Source: Breoghania sp. L-A4
GTDB lineage: Bacteria; Pseudomonadota; Alphaproteobacteria; Rhizobiales; Stappiaceae
Assembly: GCF_003432385.1 (NCBI RefSeq)
Contig: NZ_CP031841.1
Span: 3,015,579 to 3,079,578, forward strand
Length of the DNA: 64,000 nucleotides
Direction: 5' to 3'
Shown: in pieces, positions 9,134-19,380 of the stretch
Position numbering within the stretch: the stretch's first letter is position 1
Layout: every line of letters begins with the position of its first letter
Notes under the pieces: generated by a model
The model's database searches: none
Told to the model about the DNA's origin: nothing
The model's input: the letters and a program-made list of their open reading frames with translations, nothing else
Program-made: the position numbers and the translations under genes

Positions 9134-9164
9134 CGCGGGCCGGCTGCAAACACGGGGTACACTC

Positions 9165-9776
9165 ATGCCGCTCGACAACAGTAACCCGCTCCCGTCCTCC
9201 CAGGCGGCGGAGAACAACAAGGAGCCGATCGCCGGCGTTCTCCGGGACGCCTTCGCGAATGTGAACACCGTGCTGGAAATCGCCAGCGGTACCGGCCAGC
9301 ACGCGGTGCATATGGCCATCCGCATGCCGCACCTCACCTGGCAGCCCACGGATCTCGAGCCGAATCTGCCGGGGCTCGAGGCGCGTTTTGCGCGGGAACC
9401 GCGTGGCAACATCCGGCCGCCGCTCCTGCTCGACATCGGCGACCAGCCGTGGCCGGTCGAGAGCACGGAGGCGGTCTTCACCGCCAATTCGCTGCACATC
9501 GTCTCGTGGCCGCTGGTGGAAGCGTTCTTCAAGGGCGTCGGCCGCGTGCTCGCGCCGGGCGGCATGCTCGCCGTCTACGGCCCGTTCAAATACGGCGGCG
9601 CCTTCACAACGCCGAGCAACGCGCAGTTCGACGCCTATCTCCGATCGCGCGATCCGCAAGCCGGCATCCGCGATATCGAGGCTGTGGACGCATTGGCAAA
9701 AGCCCAAGAGCTGGAACTTGTCGCCGATCACGCCATGCCGGCCAACAACCAATTGCTGGTCTGGAAACGGACCTAG
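9165..9776 (+). CDS. DUF938 family SAM-dependent methyltransferase
   Basis: A 203-residue class I methyltransferase-like protein of the DUF938 family. It opens with [15 protein letters not shown] (family aeRNk.pIl.vL), the SAM loop [62 protein letters not shown] and a C-terminal NNQLLVWKR. The substrate of the family is unknown. It is 31 bases downstream of cobD in the same direction and its last 4 bases overlap the convergent cobQ stop. There is no evidence that it acts in cobalamin synthesis. Confidence 0.85.
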   Translation: MPLDNSNPLPSSQAAENNKEPIAGVLRDAFANVNTVLEIASGTGQHAVHMAIRMPHLTWQPTDLEPNLPGLEARFAREPRGNIRPPLLLDIGDQPWPVESTEAVFTANSLHIVSWPLVEAFFKGVGRVLAPGGMLAVYGPFKYGGAFTTPSNAQFDAYLRSRDPQAGIRDIEAVDALAKAQELELVADHAMPANNQLLVWKRT

Positions 9777-11257
9777 CGCGCCCGCGCGATCGCCAGCAGG
9801 GCATCGGTATCGACGCAAGCGGCCAGATGATCCGCCAGCGCGTCGAGCGCCGCCTCGACCCGCGCTTCATAGGCGACGCTCGACACCCCGCCAAGCGCGC
9901 CCAGATAGGCGGCGCGAAATCCGTCGGCGCCGAACAGCCCGTGCAGATAGGTGCCGCAAACAAGCCCGTCCGCCGAGGTTGCGCCATCCGTTTCGCCGCC
10001 GATCTCCAGCAGCGGCCGCGCGCAGTCCGGCCCCGTCGTGCGGCCGAGATGAATTTCATAACCCTCAACGCTGGCACCGCTTGCCACGTGTGTTCCGTGC
10101 GTCAGGGTGAGCCGCTTATCACCGCCAAGAACGGTCTCCACGTCGAGCAAGCCGAGCCCCTCGACAGATCCGGCCGCGCCCTCGATGCCGTCCGGATCGT
10201 CGATGGTTCGGCCCAGCATCTGGTAGCCGCCGCACAGGCCGATCACGCGGCCGCCGCGCCGCACGTGCGCGATCAGATCGATGTCCCAGCCCTGCGCGCG
10301 AAAATAGGCGAGGTCACCGATGGTGGATTTCGATCCGGGCAACAGCACCAGATCCGCGTCACCGGGCAGCGGCTCACCGGCCCGTACCAGCACCAGATCG
10401 ACATCCGGTTCCATGCGCAGCGGATCGAGATCATCGAAATTCGCGATGCGGCCGATCACCGGCACGGCGACCTTGAGAGCCGCGCCCGATGCCCCGCCGC
10501 CCTCCAGCCCCAGCGCATCCTCGGCTGGAAGCTCGCCGGCGCGGTCGAACCACGGGATCACGCCAAGCGCCGCCCAGCCCGTGCGCAGCGCAATCTCTGC
10601 CTCACCTTCAGAAAACAGCGCAACATCACCGCGGAAGCGGTTGATCAGAAAGCCTTTGATTCGATCCCGCTCACCGGGCTCCAGCACCGTGTGCGTGCCG
10701 ACCAGCGAGGCGATGACGCCGCCGCGATCGATGTCGCCCACCAGCACCACCGGCACGTCGGCCGCGTCCGCAAACCCCATGTTGGCGATATCACCGGAGC
10801 GCAGGTTGGTCTCGGCCGGGCTGCCCGCGCCCTCGATGAGCACCAGATCGGCCTCCCCTTCGAGGATCGCAAAACTCTCGAGAACCTTTGGCAGCAGCTC
10901 GGCCTTGTGCCGCCCGTATTCCTCGGCCCGCATGGTGCCGTGACGCCTGCCCTGCACGATCACCTGCGCGCCGGTGTCGGTCTCGGGTTTGAGCAGCACC
11001 GGGTTCATGTGCACCGACAGCGGCACGCATGCCGCGCGCGCCTGCAGCGCCTGCGCCCGGCCGATCTCGCCGCCGTCCTCGGTCACCGCGGCGTTGTTGG
11101 ACATGTTCTGCGGCTTGAACGGCATGACCTTGAGCCCGCGCCGAACAAACAGACGGCACAGGCCCGCCACGACGACGCTCTTGCCGACATTGGAGCCGGT
11201 GCCCTGGATCATCAGCGCGGGCGTCTTGACCGCGTCCGCGTCAGTCGTCGTTGCCAC
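9773..11257 (-). CDS. cobQ: Cobyric acid synthase (glutamine-hydrolysing)
   Basis: Amidates the b, d, e and g carboxyls of adenosylcobyrinic acid a,c-diamide using glutamine and ATP. The 494 residues match the family length. The N-terminal dethiobiotin-synthetase-like ATPase has [30 protein letters not shown] and [12 protein letters not shown]. The C-terminal class I glutaminase-like domain has [25 protein letters not shown] with the catalytic Cys, and the His in GTYLHGLF. Its start overlaps the end of the yrhK gene by 17 bases, so the two are co-transcribed and probably coupled. Confidence 0.95.
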   Translation of the reverse strand: MATTTDADAVKTPALMIQGTGSNVGKSVVVAGLCRLFVRRGLKVMPFKPQNMSNNAAVTEDGGEIGRAQALQARAACVPLSVHMNPVLLKPETDTGAQVIVQGRRHGTMRAEEYGRHKAELLPKVLESFAILEGEADLVLIEGAGSPAETNLRSGDIANMGFADAADVPVVLVGDIDRGGVIASLVGTHTVLEPGERDRIKGFLINRFRGDVALFSEGEAEIALRTGWAALGVIPWFDRAGELPAEDALGLEGGGASGAALKVAVPVIGRIANFDDLDPLRMEPDVDLVLVRAGEPLPGDADLVLLPGSKSTIGDLAYFRAQGWDIDLIAHVRRGGRVIGLCGGYQMLGRTIDDPDGIEGAAGSVEGLGLLDVETVLGGDKRLTLTHGTHVASGASVEGYEIHLGRTTGPDCARPLLEIGGETDGATSADGLVCGTYLHGLFGADGFRAAYLGALGGVSSVAYEARVEAALDALADHLAACVDTDALLAIARAR

Positions 11258-11537
11258 GCAAGGCCTCCGGGACGATCTTGTCGGGCGCCTTAATACTGAC
11301 CAGCCGGATTTCCATCACCAGGCGTATGGCCGGGCGGATCCCGAACAGGATCGAGCCGATCAGAAACAGCCACGTGCCGGCGAACATCAAAGACTCGTAG
11401 AAGAAGAAGATGCTGCCGATGATGAAGGCGACGGCCGCCAGGAACTCCACCAGCGTCCGCGTCATCTCGTAGCGGGTCACCGTATCGCGATGCTCATCGG
11501 AGCGATCACGCAGGGTTTGGTCAAAAAGTTTCGGCAC
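11241..11537 (-). CDS. YrhK-domain membrane protein
   Basis: A 98-residue two-helix membrane protein of the YrhK family, function unknown. The hallmark segment is [30 protein letters not shown] given here in overlapping parts, preceded by a helix ([18 protein letters not shown]). A GTG start at 11537 is chosen because AGGAG lies about 7 bases upstream (AGGAGACGCCC-GTG); a longer frame from 11573 has no such site. It overlaps cobQ by 17 bases. The family is not a known cobalamin gene, so the link may be only transcriptional. Confidence 0.75.
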   Translation of the reverse strand: MPKLFDQTLRDRSDEHRDTVTRYEMTRTLVEFLAAVAFIIGSIFFFYESLMFAGTWLFLIGSILFGIRPAIRLVMEIRLVSIKAPDKIVPEALRGNDD

Positions 11538-11607
11538 GGGCGTCTCCTGTTGCGGGTGTGGCGACACGGTCACCCCGGTTGTCGTTCCGGCCGAGCATCA
11601 CCGGATT

Positions 11608-11752
11608 GTCATCCCGGGCGAGCATCGCGAGACCCGGGACCCAGTAGCCATTGGATTCTCGGCTCACGCGCCCATTCGTGCGGCGATAGCGTGGCCTGCG
11701 CGATGGCTCAACGGCTACTGGGTCCCGGGGCTCGCGCTTCGGCCGGGATGAC
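11608..11752. repeat. Palindromic repeat family A (GTCATCCCGG...GGGACCCAGTAGCC)
   Basis: Two inverted arms of about 40 bases (11608-11648 and 11713-11752), each holding GTCATCCCGGscCGA and GGGACCCAGTAGCC or their complements, flank a less conserved middle. Related copies sit at about 49412-49455 and 58662-58693. It occupies the whole cobO-yrhK intergenic gap and would fold into a long hairpin in the transcript. Confidence 0.75.
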
Positions 11753-11784
11753 AATCGAGAGGCGCGACCGGCTCCGCCTCCCCC

Positions 11785-12411
11785 CTAAAACTCGATGCCT
11801 TCCTGCGGCTTCACGCCGGAGCGGAAGGGATGCTTGATCTGCGTCATCTCGGTGACCAGATCCGCGATCTCGATCAACTCGTCCTTGGCGTTGCGCCCGG
11901 TGATGACGACATGCACGTCGTCGGGCTTCTCGGTCTTGAGGAACTCCACCACCTCGTTGATGTCGAGATAGTCATAGCGCAGCACGATGTTGAGCTCATC
12001 GAGCAGCACCAGCCGGTGCTCGCGCGAGGTGATCAATTGCTTGGCCATTTCCCAAGCCTCGCGCGCGGCGGCGATGTCGCGCTGCCGGTCCTGGGTCTCC
12101 CAGGTAAAACCGTCGCCCATCCGCTTGAGCGTCACCAGATCGTCGAAACGGCCCAGCGCCATGCGCTCGCCGGTGTCGATACGGCCCTTGACGAACTGCA
12201 CGATGGCCACCTTGTGGCCGTGGCCGAGCGAGCGGAACACCATGCCGAAGCCGGCGGTCGACTTGCCCTTGCCCTTGCCGGTGTGGACGATCAGCAGCCC
12301 CTTCTCGATCGTCTTGGTGGCCATGATCTTGTCGCGCGCGGCCTTCTTCTTTTTCATCTTCTCCGCGTGGCGCGCATTGAGTTCCTCCTCGGTCATGTCC
12401 TGCTTGCTCAT
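11785..12411 (-). CDS. cobO: Cob(I)yrinic acid a,c-diamide adenosyltransferase
   Basis: Transfers the adenosyl group from ATP to reduced corrinoid (CobA/CobO type). It has 208 residues. The P-loop is HTGKGKGKST (43-52). Other family marks are AIVQFVKGRIDTGER, DGFTWETQDRQRD and the LLDELNIVLRYDYL active-site segment, ending HPFRSGVKPQEGIEF. A basic lysine cluster (KMKKKKAARDK) precedes the P-loop. Its start codon overlaps the cobN stop as ATGA, so the two genes are translationally coupled. Confidence 0.95.
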   Translation of the reverse strand: MSKQDMTEEELNARHAEKMKKKKAARDKIMATKTIEKGLLIVHTGKGKGKSTAGFGMVFRSLGHGHKVAIVQFVKGRIDTGERMALGRFDDLVTLKRMGDGFTWETQDRQRDIAAAREAWEMAKQLITSREHRLVLLDELNIVLRYDYLDINEVVEFLKTEKPDDVHVVITGRNAKDELIEIADLVTEMTQIKHPFRSGVKPQEGIEF

Positions 12412-15400
12412 GAGCCTGTCTCCTTGGGTGTGGCGCGCGCCAGCGCGCTCAACTGATCATAGGCGCTGTTGGACCGCGGCCTCCAGAGGCCGCGGTCGAC
12501 GGCGTCCTTCAGACGTTCGGCAATTTCGGCGAGCGCCGCCGGGTTCGCATCGGCAATGAAATCACGCACGACCGCGTCTTCCAGATAGGCCGCGTGCAGC
12601 TGGTCGAAATGATGATCTTTCACCGCGCGCGTGGTCGCGGCGAAAGCATAGAGATAGTCAACCGTGGCGGCGATCTCGAAGGCGCCCTTGTAGCCGTGCC
12701 GCATCACGCCGGCGATCCATTTGGGGTTGGCCGCTCGCCCACGCACCACCCGGGCGATCTCCTCGTCCAGCGTGCGGATCACCGGGCGCTCGGGCCGCGA
12801 GTGATCGTTGTGGAAGACCCGCGGCGCCTCCCCCTTCAGCGTCTCGATGCTGGCCGCCAGCCCGCCCTCGAACTGGTAGTAGTCGTCGCTATCCAGCAGA
12901 TCGTGCTCGCGGTTGTCCTGGTTCTGCACCACGGCGTCCGTCTGGCGCAGCCGGCTCTCGAGTTCCGGGCGGGCGTCGGCGCCTTGCTCACCACCGCCAT
13001 AGGCATAGGACCCCCAGGTCAGGAAGGCCTCGGCGAAATCGCCGCGTTCCTCCCAAATTCCCTCGTCGATCAGCGCCTGCAACCCCGCGCCATAGGCGCC
13101 GGGGCGCGATCCGAACACCCGGAACGCCGCCCGATGGCGCGCAAGGCCTTCCTCCATGCCCCCGTCCGCAAGCAGCATCGCGTCGGCACGCACGCGGGTC
13201 GCGATCGGGTTCGCGTCCTCCGGCTCGTCGAGATCCGCGATGGCGCGCAAGGCGCTGTCGAAAAGATCGATCTGGTGCGGAAAGGCGTCGCGGAAGAATC
13301 CGGAAATCCGCAAGGTCACGTCGACGCGCGGCCGCCCGAGCTTGGAAAGCGGCACGATCTCGAAGCCGGTGACGCGCCCCGAACCGGCTTCCCAGACGGG
13401 TGTCGCGCCGATCAGCGCCAGCGCCTGCGCGATGTCGTCGCCACCCGTGCGCATGTTCGATGTGCCCCAGGCTGTGAGCGCGATGGCTTGCGGCCAGGCG
13501 CCCTCTTCCTGGAAATAGCGCTCCACCAGCCGCTCGGCGGAAAGCTGTCCCAGCGCCCAGGCGGTCTCGCTGGGAACGGCGCGCACGTCGACGGAATAGA
13601 AGTTGCGGCCCGTCGGCAGCACGTCCGGACGCCCGCGTGTCGGCGCACCCGACGGCCCCGGCGCGACAAAGCGCCCGTCGAGCGCATTGAGAACGGCGGA
13701 AATCTCCGCAGGGCCAGAGGCTTGTACCCGGGTCTTCAGAGTATCGTTGATGCCGTCCACGACCGCCTGCGTGCGCGGACCGGGCACGGATGCGGCACCG
13801 TCTACCAGCCGCAGCGCCAGCATCTCGATGCGCTCCACCGTGTCGCCCGCCGTACGCCACACGTCGTCTGCGACTTCGGCAAGTGCGCCCGGACGCGGCC
13901 CCGGCCATGGGTCCGCCATCTCGCAATCCAGCGGATCGAAGGAAAAGCCGGTATCGGACGGGGCGTCCCCCTCACCCCAACCCTCTCCCCGACGGGGAGA
14001 GGGAGCAGAGGCATCCGTCGTGAGGCTGTGTTCCGAACCACCAGCGCGGCCGCCTTTCGTCTCCGCGGCGGCGCGGCCTTCCTCTTTCTCGGCGGCGAGC
14101 CCTTCCTTCTCCCCTGCGGGGAGAAGGTGGCCCGCAGGACCAGATGAGGGCGCACTTCCATTCCCGCCGGCGCCCGGCAACGCTGCCGCCGCCATCAGTC
14201 CCAGATCCTGCGCGATGGCCCGCTGCAGCGAGGCCTCGCCGGGCGCAGAGCCGCGGGGCACGCGGGCAAGCGCGGCCAGCAGGTCGCGCAGCAGATGGCC
14301 TTGGGGCGACTGTCCCAGCACATGCAGTCCGTCGCGAATCTGCAGCTCCTTCAAGTCGCACAGATGCGCGTCGATCCGCGTCAGCTTCAACGTGCGGTCC
14401 ATCTCGCGAGTGATGCCCACATCCACATCAAGCCCGTGGCGCGCGGCGAGCTGGAAGATGTCGTCCTCGAGACGCTTCATGCGCCGGGGATCGACCCCGG
14501 CCGCGAGATAATATTCGTCCAGCAGCACCTCCAGCTCCGCGCCCACACCGTGGCTCTCGGCCCGGGTCAGCGGCGGCGTCAGGTGATCGATGATCACGGC
14601 GGAGGTGCGGCGCTTGGCCTGCGCCCCTCGCCCGGATCGTTGACGATGAACGGATAGATATTGGGCACGGGCCCGAGCACGGCTTCGGGATAGCAGTCCT
14701 CGCTGAGCGCCAGCGCCTTGCCCGGCAGCCATTCCAGGTTGCCGTGCTTGCCCACATGGATCACCGCGTGGATGCCGAAGGCGTCGCGCAGCCACATGTA
14801 GAAGGCGAAATAATTGTGCGGCGGCACCAGGTCGGGCGCGTGGTAGGTTTCCTTGGGATCGATGTTATAGCCACGCGCCGGCTGTATGCCGACGACCGCA
14901 TTGCCGAAGCGGTGGATGGCGAGATGAAACGCGCCGTCACGCACGAACGGATCATCTTCCGGCGCGCCCCAGCGCTCCGAAACGCCCGCGCGCACCGCCC
15001 TCGGAAGACGCGAAAACAGCTCCGCATAATCCTGTAGGGTCAGCGAAACGGTTTCGTTTCGAGCCCCGGACGCGCTTTCAGGCCCCGATGATCCTTTCGC
15101 AGCCGTTCCGATCGCATTGGTCTGCCCCGTGAGCAGAACATCCATCAGTGCGGACGAATTTTCCGGAATGCTTTCAAGCGCATAGCCCGCATCCGCCATG
15201 GCCCGCAGAATGCCGGCGGCCGAGGCCGGCGTGTCCAGCCCGACGCCGTTGGCGATGCGGCCGTCCTTGTTGGGATAGTTGGCCAGCACCAGCGCCACCT
15301 TGCGCTCGCTTGCCGCCACACGGCCCAACCGTGTCCAGTTGCGCGCAAGCTCCGCGACAAACCGCACCCGATCAGACTTCGGCACGAAGCGAACCGGCCG

Positions 15401-16438
15401 GCTCTGGGTCAACGGGTCCTGATCGCCCGCCTCCTTGAAGGAGATCGCGCGGGACAGGATGCGGCCGTCGAGTTCGGGCAGCACCACGTGCATGGCGAGA
15501 TCACGAATGCCCAGGCCCCGGTCGCTTTCCGCCCAGCCCTCTTCCGAGGCGCTTGAGAACACCACCTGCAGCACCGGCCTGCCCGGCGCGTCGAGCACCG
15601 TCGGCTGATGCACAGCGCCGGCCTTGGACAGGGCGAAGGCGGTGGCATTGAGCACCACGTCCGGCGGTTGGGTTTCAAAAAGCCCGGACAGGATCGCCGC
15701 CGAGGACGGGTCCTTCAGCGAGGAGACGAAGACCGGCAGCGCGTTGACGCCGGCCTCGCCGAGCGCCTCGATCAGGCTTGCCACCGGCGCGGTCGCGGCG
15801 CCTTGCACCAGAGAGCGGTAGAACACGATGGCCGCTGTCGGGCGCGCCGGGTCCACCCATGCCCCCTTCAGATCGTCGAGCGCCGGCCGGCCGATGTCGG
15901 GCCACCACAGGCCCGCCTTGGGCAGCGGCCGCGGCGGCGGAGGGGCGTCGGTCTTGCCGATCAGATACGCGGCAAAGCACAGCGCGTTGGCAAGATTGTC
16001 CGCGTCGCCCTCCACGCAGTAGCGCCACAGCCGCTCGGCGTCATCGGGGGCAACCGTCGAATGCGCAGCGAGCGACGCGTCCCACTTGTCATCACCCGGA
16101 ACCACCGCCAGCGCGATGCCCTGCCCGCGCGCCAACGCCACCACACGCTCCAGCCCGTAGTCCCAGTAGCCCTTGCCGCCGAGCAGCCGGATGAGGATCA
16201 GTTTGGCGCCCGCCAGCGTCTTCTCGGCATAGAGATCGACAGAGTACGGATGGCTCAACGCCATCAGGCTGGCGAGACGCAGCGTGGCGACGCCATCAAG
16301 CCGATGGGCGGCTTGCGCGAAACCGGCAAGCTCGGTGTCGGCGGCGGACAGCACGATGATGTCGCCGGGCGACTGCCCGAGATCGACGGCGTCGTCACCC
16401 TCGTCGATGCGTCGCGTCTGGGCCGCCGGAATGTGCAT
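12408..16438 (-). pseudogene. cobN: Cobaltochelatase subunit CobN, single-base frameshift
   Basis: Large subunit of the aerobic ATP-dependent cobaltochelatase, which inserts Co2+ into hydrogenobyrinic acid a,c-diamide with CobS/CobT. The N-terminal frame (16438 to about 14628) runs from MHIPAAQTRRIDEGDDAVDL to VIHVGKHGNLEWLPGKALALS and NIYPFIVNDPGEG. The sequence then continues in another frame as AQAKRRTSAVIIDHLTPPLTRAESHG to the 12408 stop. One base missing in the C run 14624-14627 accounts for it. The joined protein would be about 1343 residues, some 60 longer than usual, because of an in-frame repeat insertion at 13966-14153. It lies 3 bases after cobW and overlaps cobO. Confidence 0.88.
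13966..14153. repeat. Composite palindromic repeat (family C) inserted in frame within cobN
   Basis: Two hairpins typical of intergenic repeats lie inside the cobN coding sequence. The first is CCCTCTCCCC / GGGGAGAGGG (13981-14003), and the second is CCTTCTCCCC / GGGGAGAAGG (14105-14127). The outer parts read CCCTCACCC and GATGAGGG. In the cobN frame this gives about 60 residues (GHLLPAGEKEGLA to APSPRRGEGWGEGDAP) that have no place in the family. The first hairpin and its flank GCATCCGTCGTG recur between genes at 49482-49515. The insertion keeps the reading frame open. Confidence 0.8.
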
Positions 16439-16441
16439 GGG

Positions 16442-17539
16442 TCAGCCGGCCGCCCGAAGGGCCCCGCCCAGCAAGGCCTCGATCTTGCCGCGCTCCAACC
16501 CCTTCAAGCCGATCACCACGAGGCTCGCCGCCTTGCCGCTCTCCATTGGCGCACCGAACCAGGTCTCCACACGCGGCCCCACGGCCTGAATCATGGCGGG
16601 CGCCGGCCTGCCGTCCACGCTCATGTGCCCCTTGACCCGCAGCACGCCGGTCAGCGTCATCACCGCCGCGATGCGCGCCTTCGCGTCGGCCAGCGAGGCA
16701 ACGGAGCCGGCGCGCATGACAAAACTCTCGAAATCGTCATGGTGGTGATGGTCGTGGTGATCGTCATCATGCTCATGGTCATGATCGTCGTGATCGTCGT
16801 CGTGGTGATGATCGTGATGCGCCTTGCGCGTGTCCATGTCGTCTTCGGCCGCCGACGCCAGGCCCAGCAGCACGTCGGCCGGGATCTTGCCCAGCCGCGC
16901 GTGCAGCCGCGTCACGCCGGGCCGCGCGTCCTCCGCCACCCGCGCCTCGACCCGCGCCATCGCAGCCTCATCGATGAGGTCCGCCTTCGCCAGCACGATG
17001 AGGTCGGCGCAGCGCAACTGGTCCTCGAACAGCTCTTCCACCGGACTGTCGTGATCCATGGCCTCGTCGGCCGCGCGCTGACGCGCAACCGCCTCTTCGT
17101 CCATGGCCACGTGCCCGTCGGCGACCGCCGCCGAGTCCACCACGGTGATCACCCCGTCGACCGTGACCCGATTACGCACGCTGGGCCACTGGAAAGCGCT
17201 CACCAGCGGTTGCGGCAGCGCCAGCCCCGATGTCTCGATGACGATGTGATCCGGCGCGGGATTGCGGGCGAGCAGCGCCTCCATGGTGGGCAGGAAATCC
17301 TCGGCCACGGTGCAGCAGATGCAGCCATTGGTCAGTTCCACCACCTCGTCCGCCTCACAGCCCGGCACACCGCAGTCGCGCAGCCGGTCGCCGTCGAATC
17401 CCATGTCGCCGAACTCGTTGACGATCAGCGCGATGCGCCGGCCGTTCGCCGTCTCAAGAAGATTGCGCACCAGCGTGGTCTTGCCCGCGCCGAGAAAGCC
17501 GGTGACGATCGTGGCGGGAATTTTCGTTCCAAAGCTCAT
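16442..17539 (-). CDS. cobW: CobW metallochaperone GTPase
   Basis: G3E-family GTPase thought to deliver cobalt to CobNST. Of its 365 residues, the P-loop is GFLGAGKTT (14-22), the metal-binding CxCC is NGCICC (71-76), and NEFGDMGFDGD is the switch region. A striking run of His and Asp (about 241-269) joins the GTPase to the C-terminal CobW_C domain and may store or sense metal. It is 3 bases upstream of cobN and 34 bases downstream of cobU in the same operon. Confidence 0.95.
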   Translation of the reverse strand: MSFGTKIPATIVTGFLGAGKTTLVRNLLETANGRRIALIVNEFGDMGFDGDRLRDCGVPGCEADEVVELTNGCICCTVAEDFLPTMEALLARNPAPDHIVIETSGLALPQPLVSAFQWPSVRNRVTVDGVITVVDSAAVADGHVAMDEEAVARQRAADEAMDHDSPVEELFEDQLRCADLIVLAKADLIDEAAMARVEARVAEDARPGVTRLHARLGKIPADVLLGLASAAEDDMDTRKAHHDHHHDDDHDDHDHEHDDDHHDHHHHDDFESFVMRAGSVASLADAKARIAAVMTLTGVLRVKGHMSVDGRPAPAMIQAVGPRVETWFGAPMESGKAASLVVIGLKGLERGKIEALLGGALRAAG

Positions 17540-17573
17540 CGGGCACGACTCATGTCAGTTCCAGAATCACGCC

Positions 17574-18134
17574 CTACAGGCGGATGTCCGGATAGGGAGA
17601 AGGTTTCAGCAGCAGGGGCTGGCCGGCGGCGACGAAGATCACCCGGCCGCACATCTGCGCCATGGATTGATTGAGGCGGCCTTGCGCGTCGCGAAAGTCC
17701 CGCGCCATGCGGTTGTCCGGCACGATACCCATGCCGACTTCATTGGAGACGAACACCACCGGACCATCGAGCGCCCGCACCGCCTCGGCCAGCGCCGCCG
17801 TCTCCCTGTCGAGATCACGCTCGGCGACCATCAGATTGGACAGCCACAGGGTCAGGCAGTCGACCAACACCGCTCGCCCCGGCTTCGCATGTTCTGAAAG
17901 CACACGCGTCAGTGCCAGCGGCTCCTCGATCGTTCGCCAGCCGGCACCCCGGCGGCCGCGATGCGTTTCGATGCGCTCCCGCATCTCGCCGTCGCCCGCC
18001 TGCGCGGTGGCGATATAGACCAGCTCGAGGCCGCTCCGCTTCACCAGGTCTTCGGCGAACGCGCTCTTTCCGGAGCGCGCACCGCCCAGGACCAAAGTCC
18101 CGGGCGGCACGCTCTTTTGTGTTGTGAGGGACAT
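17574..18134 (-). CDS. cobU: Adenosylcobinamide kinase / phosphate guanylyltransferase
   Basis: Bifunctional enzyme (CobP/CobU) that phosphorylates adenosylcobinamide and then adds GMP to give GDP-cobinamide. It has 186 residues. The nucleotide loop is LVLGGARSGKSAFAE near the N terminus, followed by YIATAQAGDGEMRERIETHRGRRG with the guanylylated-His segment, VLVDCLTLWLSNLM and FVSNEVGMGIVPDNRMARDFRD. It lies 9 bases after cbtA in the riboswitch-led operon. Confidence 0.95.
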   Translation of the reverse strand: MSLTTQKSVPPGTLVLGGARSGKSAFAEDLVKRSGLELVYIATAQAGDGEMRERIETHRGRRGAGWRTIEEPLALTRVLSEHAKPGRAVLVDCLTLWLSNLMVAERDLDRETAALAEAVRALDGPVVFVSNEVGMGIVPDNRMARDFRDAQGRLNQSMAQMCGRVIFVAAGQPLLLKPSPYPDIRL

Positions 18135-18143
18135 CGCACGGCC

Positions 18144-18878
18144 TCAGACGGGCTGACGCTGGCCATCCATCCGCTGCATCAGCAGCCCCGCCAGCGAGCC
18201 GAGGACTGCCCAGAAGACAGCGCTCGTGGCCAGCGATGCGGCTGCGAAATGCCCCGCGAGTTCCGCGGGCGCGGTGGACGCGTAACCACCCGGATGCGGT
18301 GCGCCGAGAATATGCGGCAGGGCGATCAGGGCGATGCCCGCCGCCAGCCACAACCGGCTTCCCGACAGCAGCATCGCGGCCAGACCCATAGCCGTCGCGA
18401 TCACCGTGCCCGTCCACCAGATCTGGCGGGACACCAGTTCGGCGGCCGCGCTTCCAGGGAGTTCGGGCGGCAGACCAAGCGCCGGCGCAAGAGCGAAGGC
18501 GACAAAGCCGGCGGCGCCCCAGGCGAGTCCGGAACGGGCCGTGACAGGTCCGCCCTTGAGCGCCATGGCGGCGACCAGCAGCAACGCGAAGCCGACGCCG
18601 GTGAGCACGGCTGCGAGCGACGAATAAAGCGTACGCTCCAGCCCTCCGGCCGGCGCCCATTCCGCGCCCTCGTGGGATTCGCCGTGAATAAACAGTACCA
18701 GCGCGGGTTCGTCCACGATGTAGGTGGCGGGCATAAGGGAGGGTGTTTGCAGTCCGGCGGTCTCATAGACCTCGGCATGCAGAATGATGGGTGTCGTCAG
18801 GAAAACCTGCAACACGGCGAGGACCAGACCTGCAGCGCATCCCGCGCCCAGAGCCGGCCAAACAAGTCTTGCGAACAT
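18144..18878 (-). CDS. cbtA: CbtA-type cobalt transporter subunit
   Basis: Predicted cobalt-uptake membrane protein, 244 residues with about five to six helices. Family marks include MFARLVWPALGAGCAAGLVLAVLQ at the N terminus, the periplasmic HGE/HEGAEWAPAGGLERT segment, LPPELPGSAAAELVSRQIWWTGT, and HILGAPHPGGYASTAPAELAGHFAAASL with several His likely to bind metal. ATG at 18878 is preferred (AAAGGA upstream) over a longer frame. It follows cbtB by 29 bases and belongs to the cobalamin-riboswitch operon. Confidence 0.92.
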   Translation of the reverse strand: MFARLVWPALGAGCAAGLVLAVLQVFLTTPIILHAEVYETAGLQTPSLMPATYIVDEPALVLFIHGESHEGAEWAPAGGLERTLYSSLAAVLTGVGFALLLVAAMALKGGPVTARSGLAWGAAGFVAFALAPALGLPPELPGSAAAELVSRQIWWTGTVIATAMGLAAMLLSGSRLWLAAGIALIALPHILGAPHPGGYASTAPAELAGHFAAASLATSAVFWAVLGSLAGLLMQRMDGQRQPV

Positions 18879-18907
18879 GATTGCGCGGTCCTTTCGGACC
18901 AACCCGC

Positions 18908-19126
18908 TCAGTGGCAGGGGAAGCCGACGGCATGACGGGTGTCATGCGCAGCGTTGTGCAGGCTTGTCGAATGCGCGAAGCCGACGCCGAAGACGATGAA
19001 GGCGCCGAGCAGAGCGGTCGCCAAAATCATCGGCAGGGCCGCGGCGCGATCGGACACCTGCGTGCCGGACACGCTGGCGGCTTGGACGCCCGCGATCTTG
19101 GACTTGTAGGAATTCGAACCGGTCAT
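18908..19126 (-). CDS. cbtB: CbtB-type cobalt transporter subunit
   Basis: Small single-helix partner of CbtA, 72 residues. The helix is ALPMILATALLGAFIVFGVGFAHS and the C terminus is the metal-binding tail HSTSLHNAAHDTRHAVGFPCH, with five His and one Cys. Two in-frame ATGs are close. The second (19126) is chosen because AGAGG lies 8 bases before it. It is the first gene after the riboswitch. Confidence 0.92.
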   Translation of the reverse strand: MTGSNSYKSKIAGVQAASVSGTQVSDRAAALPMILATALLGAFIVFGVGFAHSTSLHNAAHDTRHAVGFPCH

Positions 19127-19154
19127 GTGCATATCCTCTTGGCCGTCCACCCGA

Positions 19155-19380
19155 CGGCGGGTTGCTCTCACGTTCCGGCTGGTCTCCTGGCTCACGGGTC
19201 GCCGCTCCATTCGTGCCTTCCCGAAGACGCGTGCCTTCAGTGGCGATTACGAGGAGCTCACCGTTTACAGTTGCGGGGGCAGCTGCGGCATTGGAATCCC
19301 GACACGGGTCGTTCCTCACCGCATTCCCATTTGATCCCCAGGGCTTTGCCCGGAACGGGGAACCAGAACACCCACTTTGT
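19155..19380 (-). promoter_or_regulatory. Cobalamin riboswitch
   Basis: On the minus strand the conserved core is plain: GGGAATGCGGTGAGGAA, AATCC-type junction (GGGATTCCAATGCCGCAG), CTGCCCCCGCAACTGTAAA, and the B12 box GAGCCAGGAGACC near 19185-19200. It ends about 30 bases before cbtB. Binding of adenosylcobalamin should switch off cbtBA-cobUWNO. The 5' limit is approximate. Confidence 0.93.

Noticed and set aside
9449-11293. 614-codon plus-strand open frame
   Set aside because: Antisense to cobQ, whose motifs are complete; composition is typical of a shadow frame.
16739-16815. Tandem short repeat resembling a repeat array
   Set aside because: It is the coding sequence of the His/Asp-rich linker of CobW, not an array of spaced direct repeats.
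15608-17674. 688-codon plus-strand open frame
   Set aside because: It lies antisense to cobN and cobW, is rich in Arg, His and Gly as expected for a high-GC shadow, and has no ribosome site or domain.
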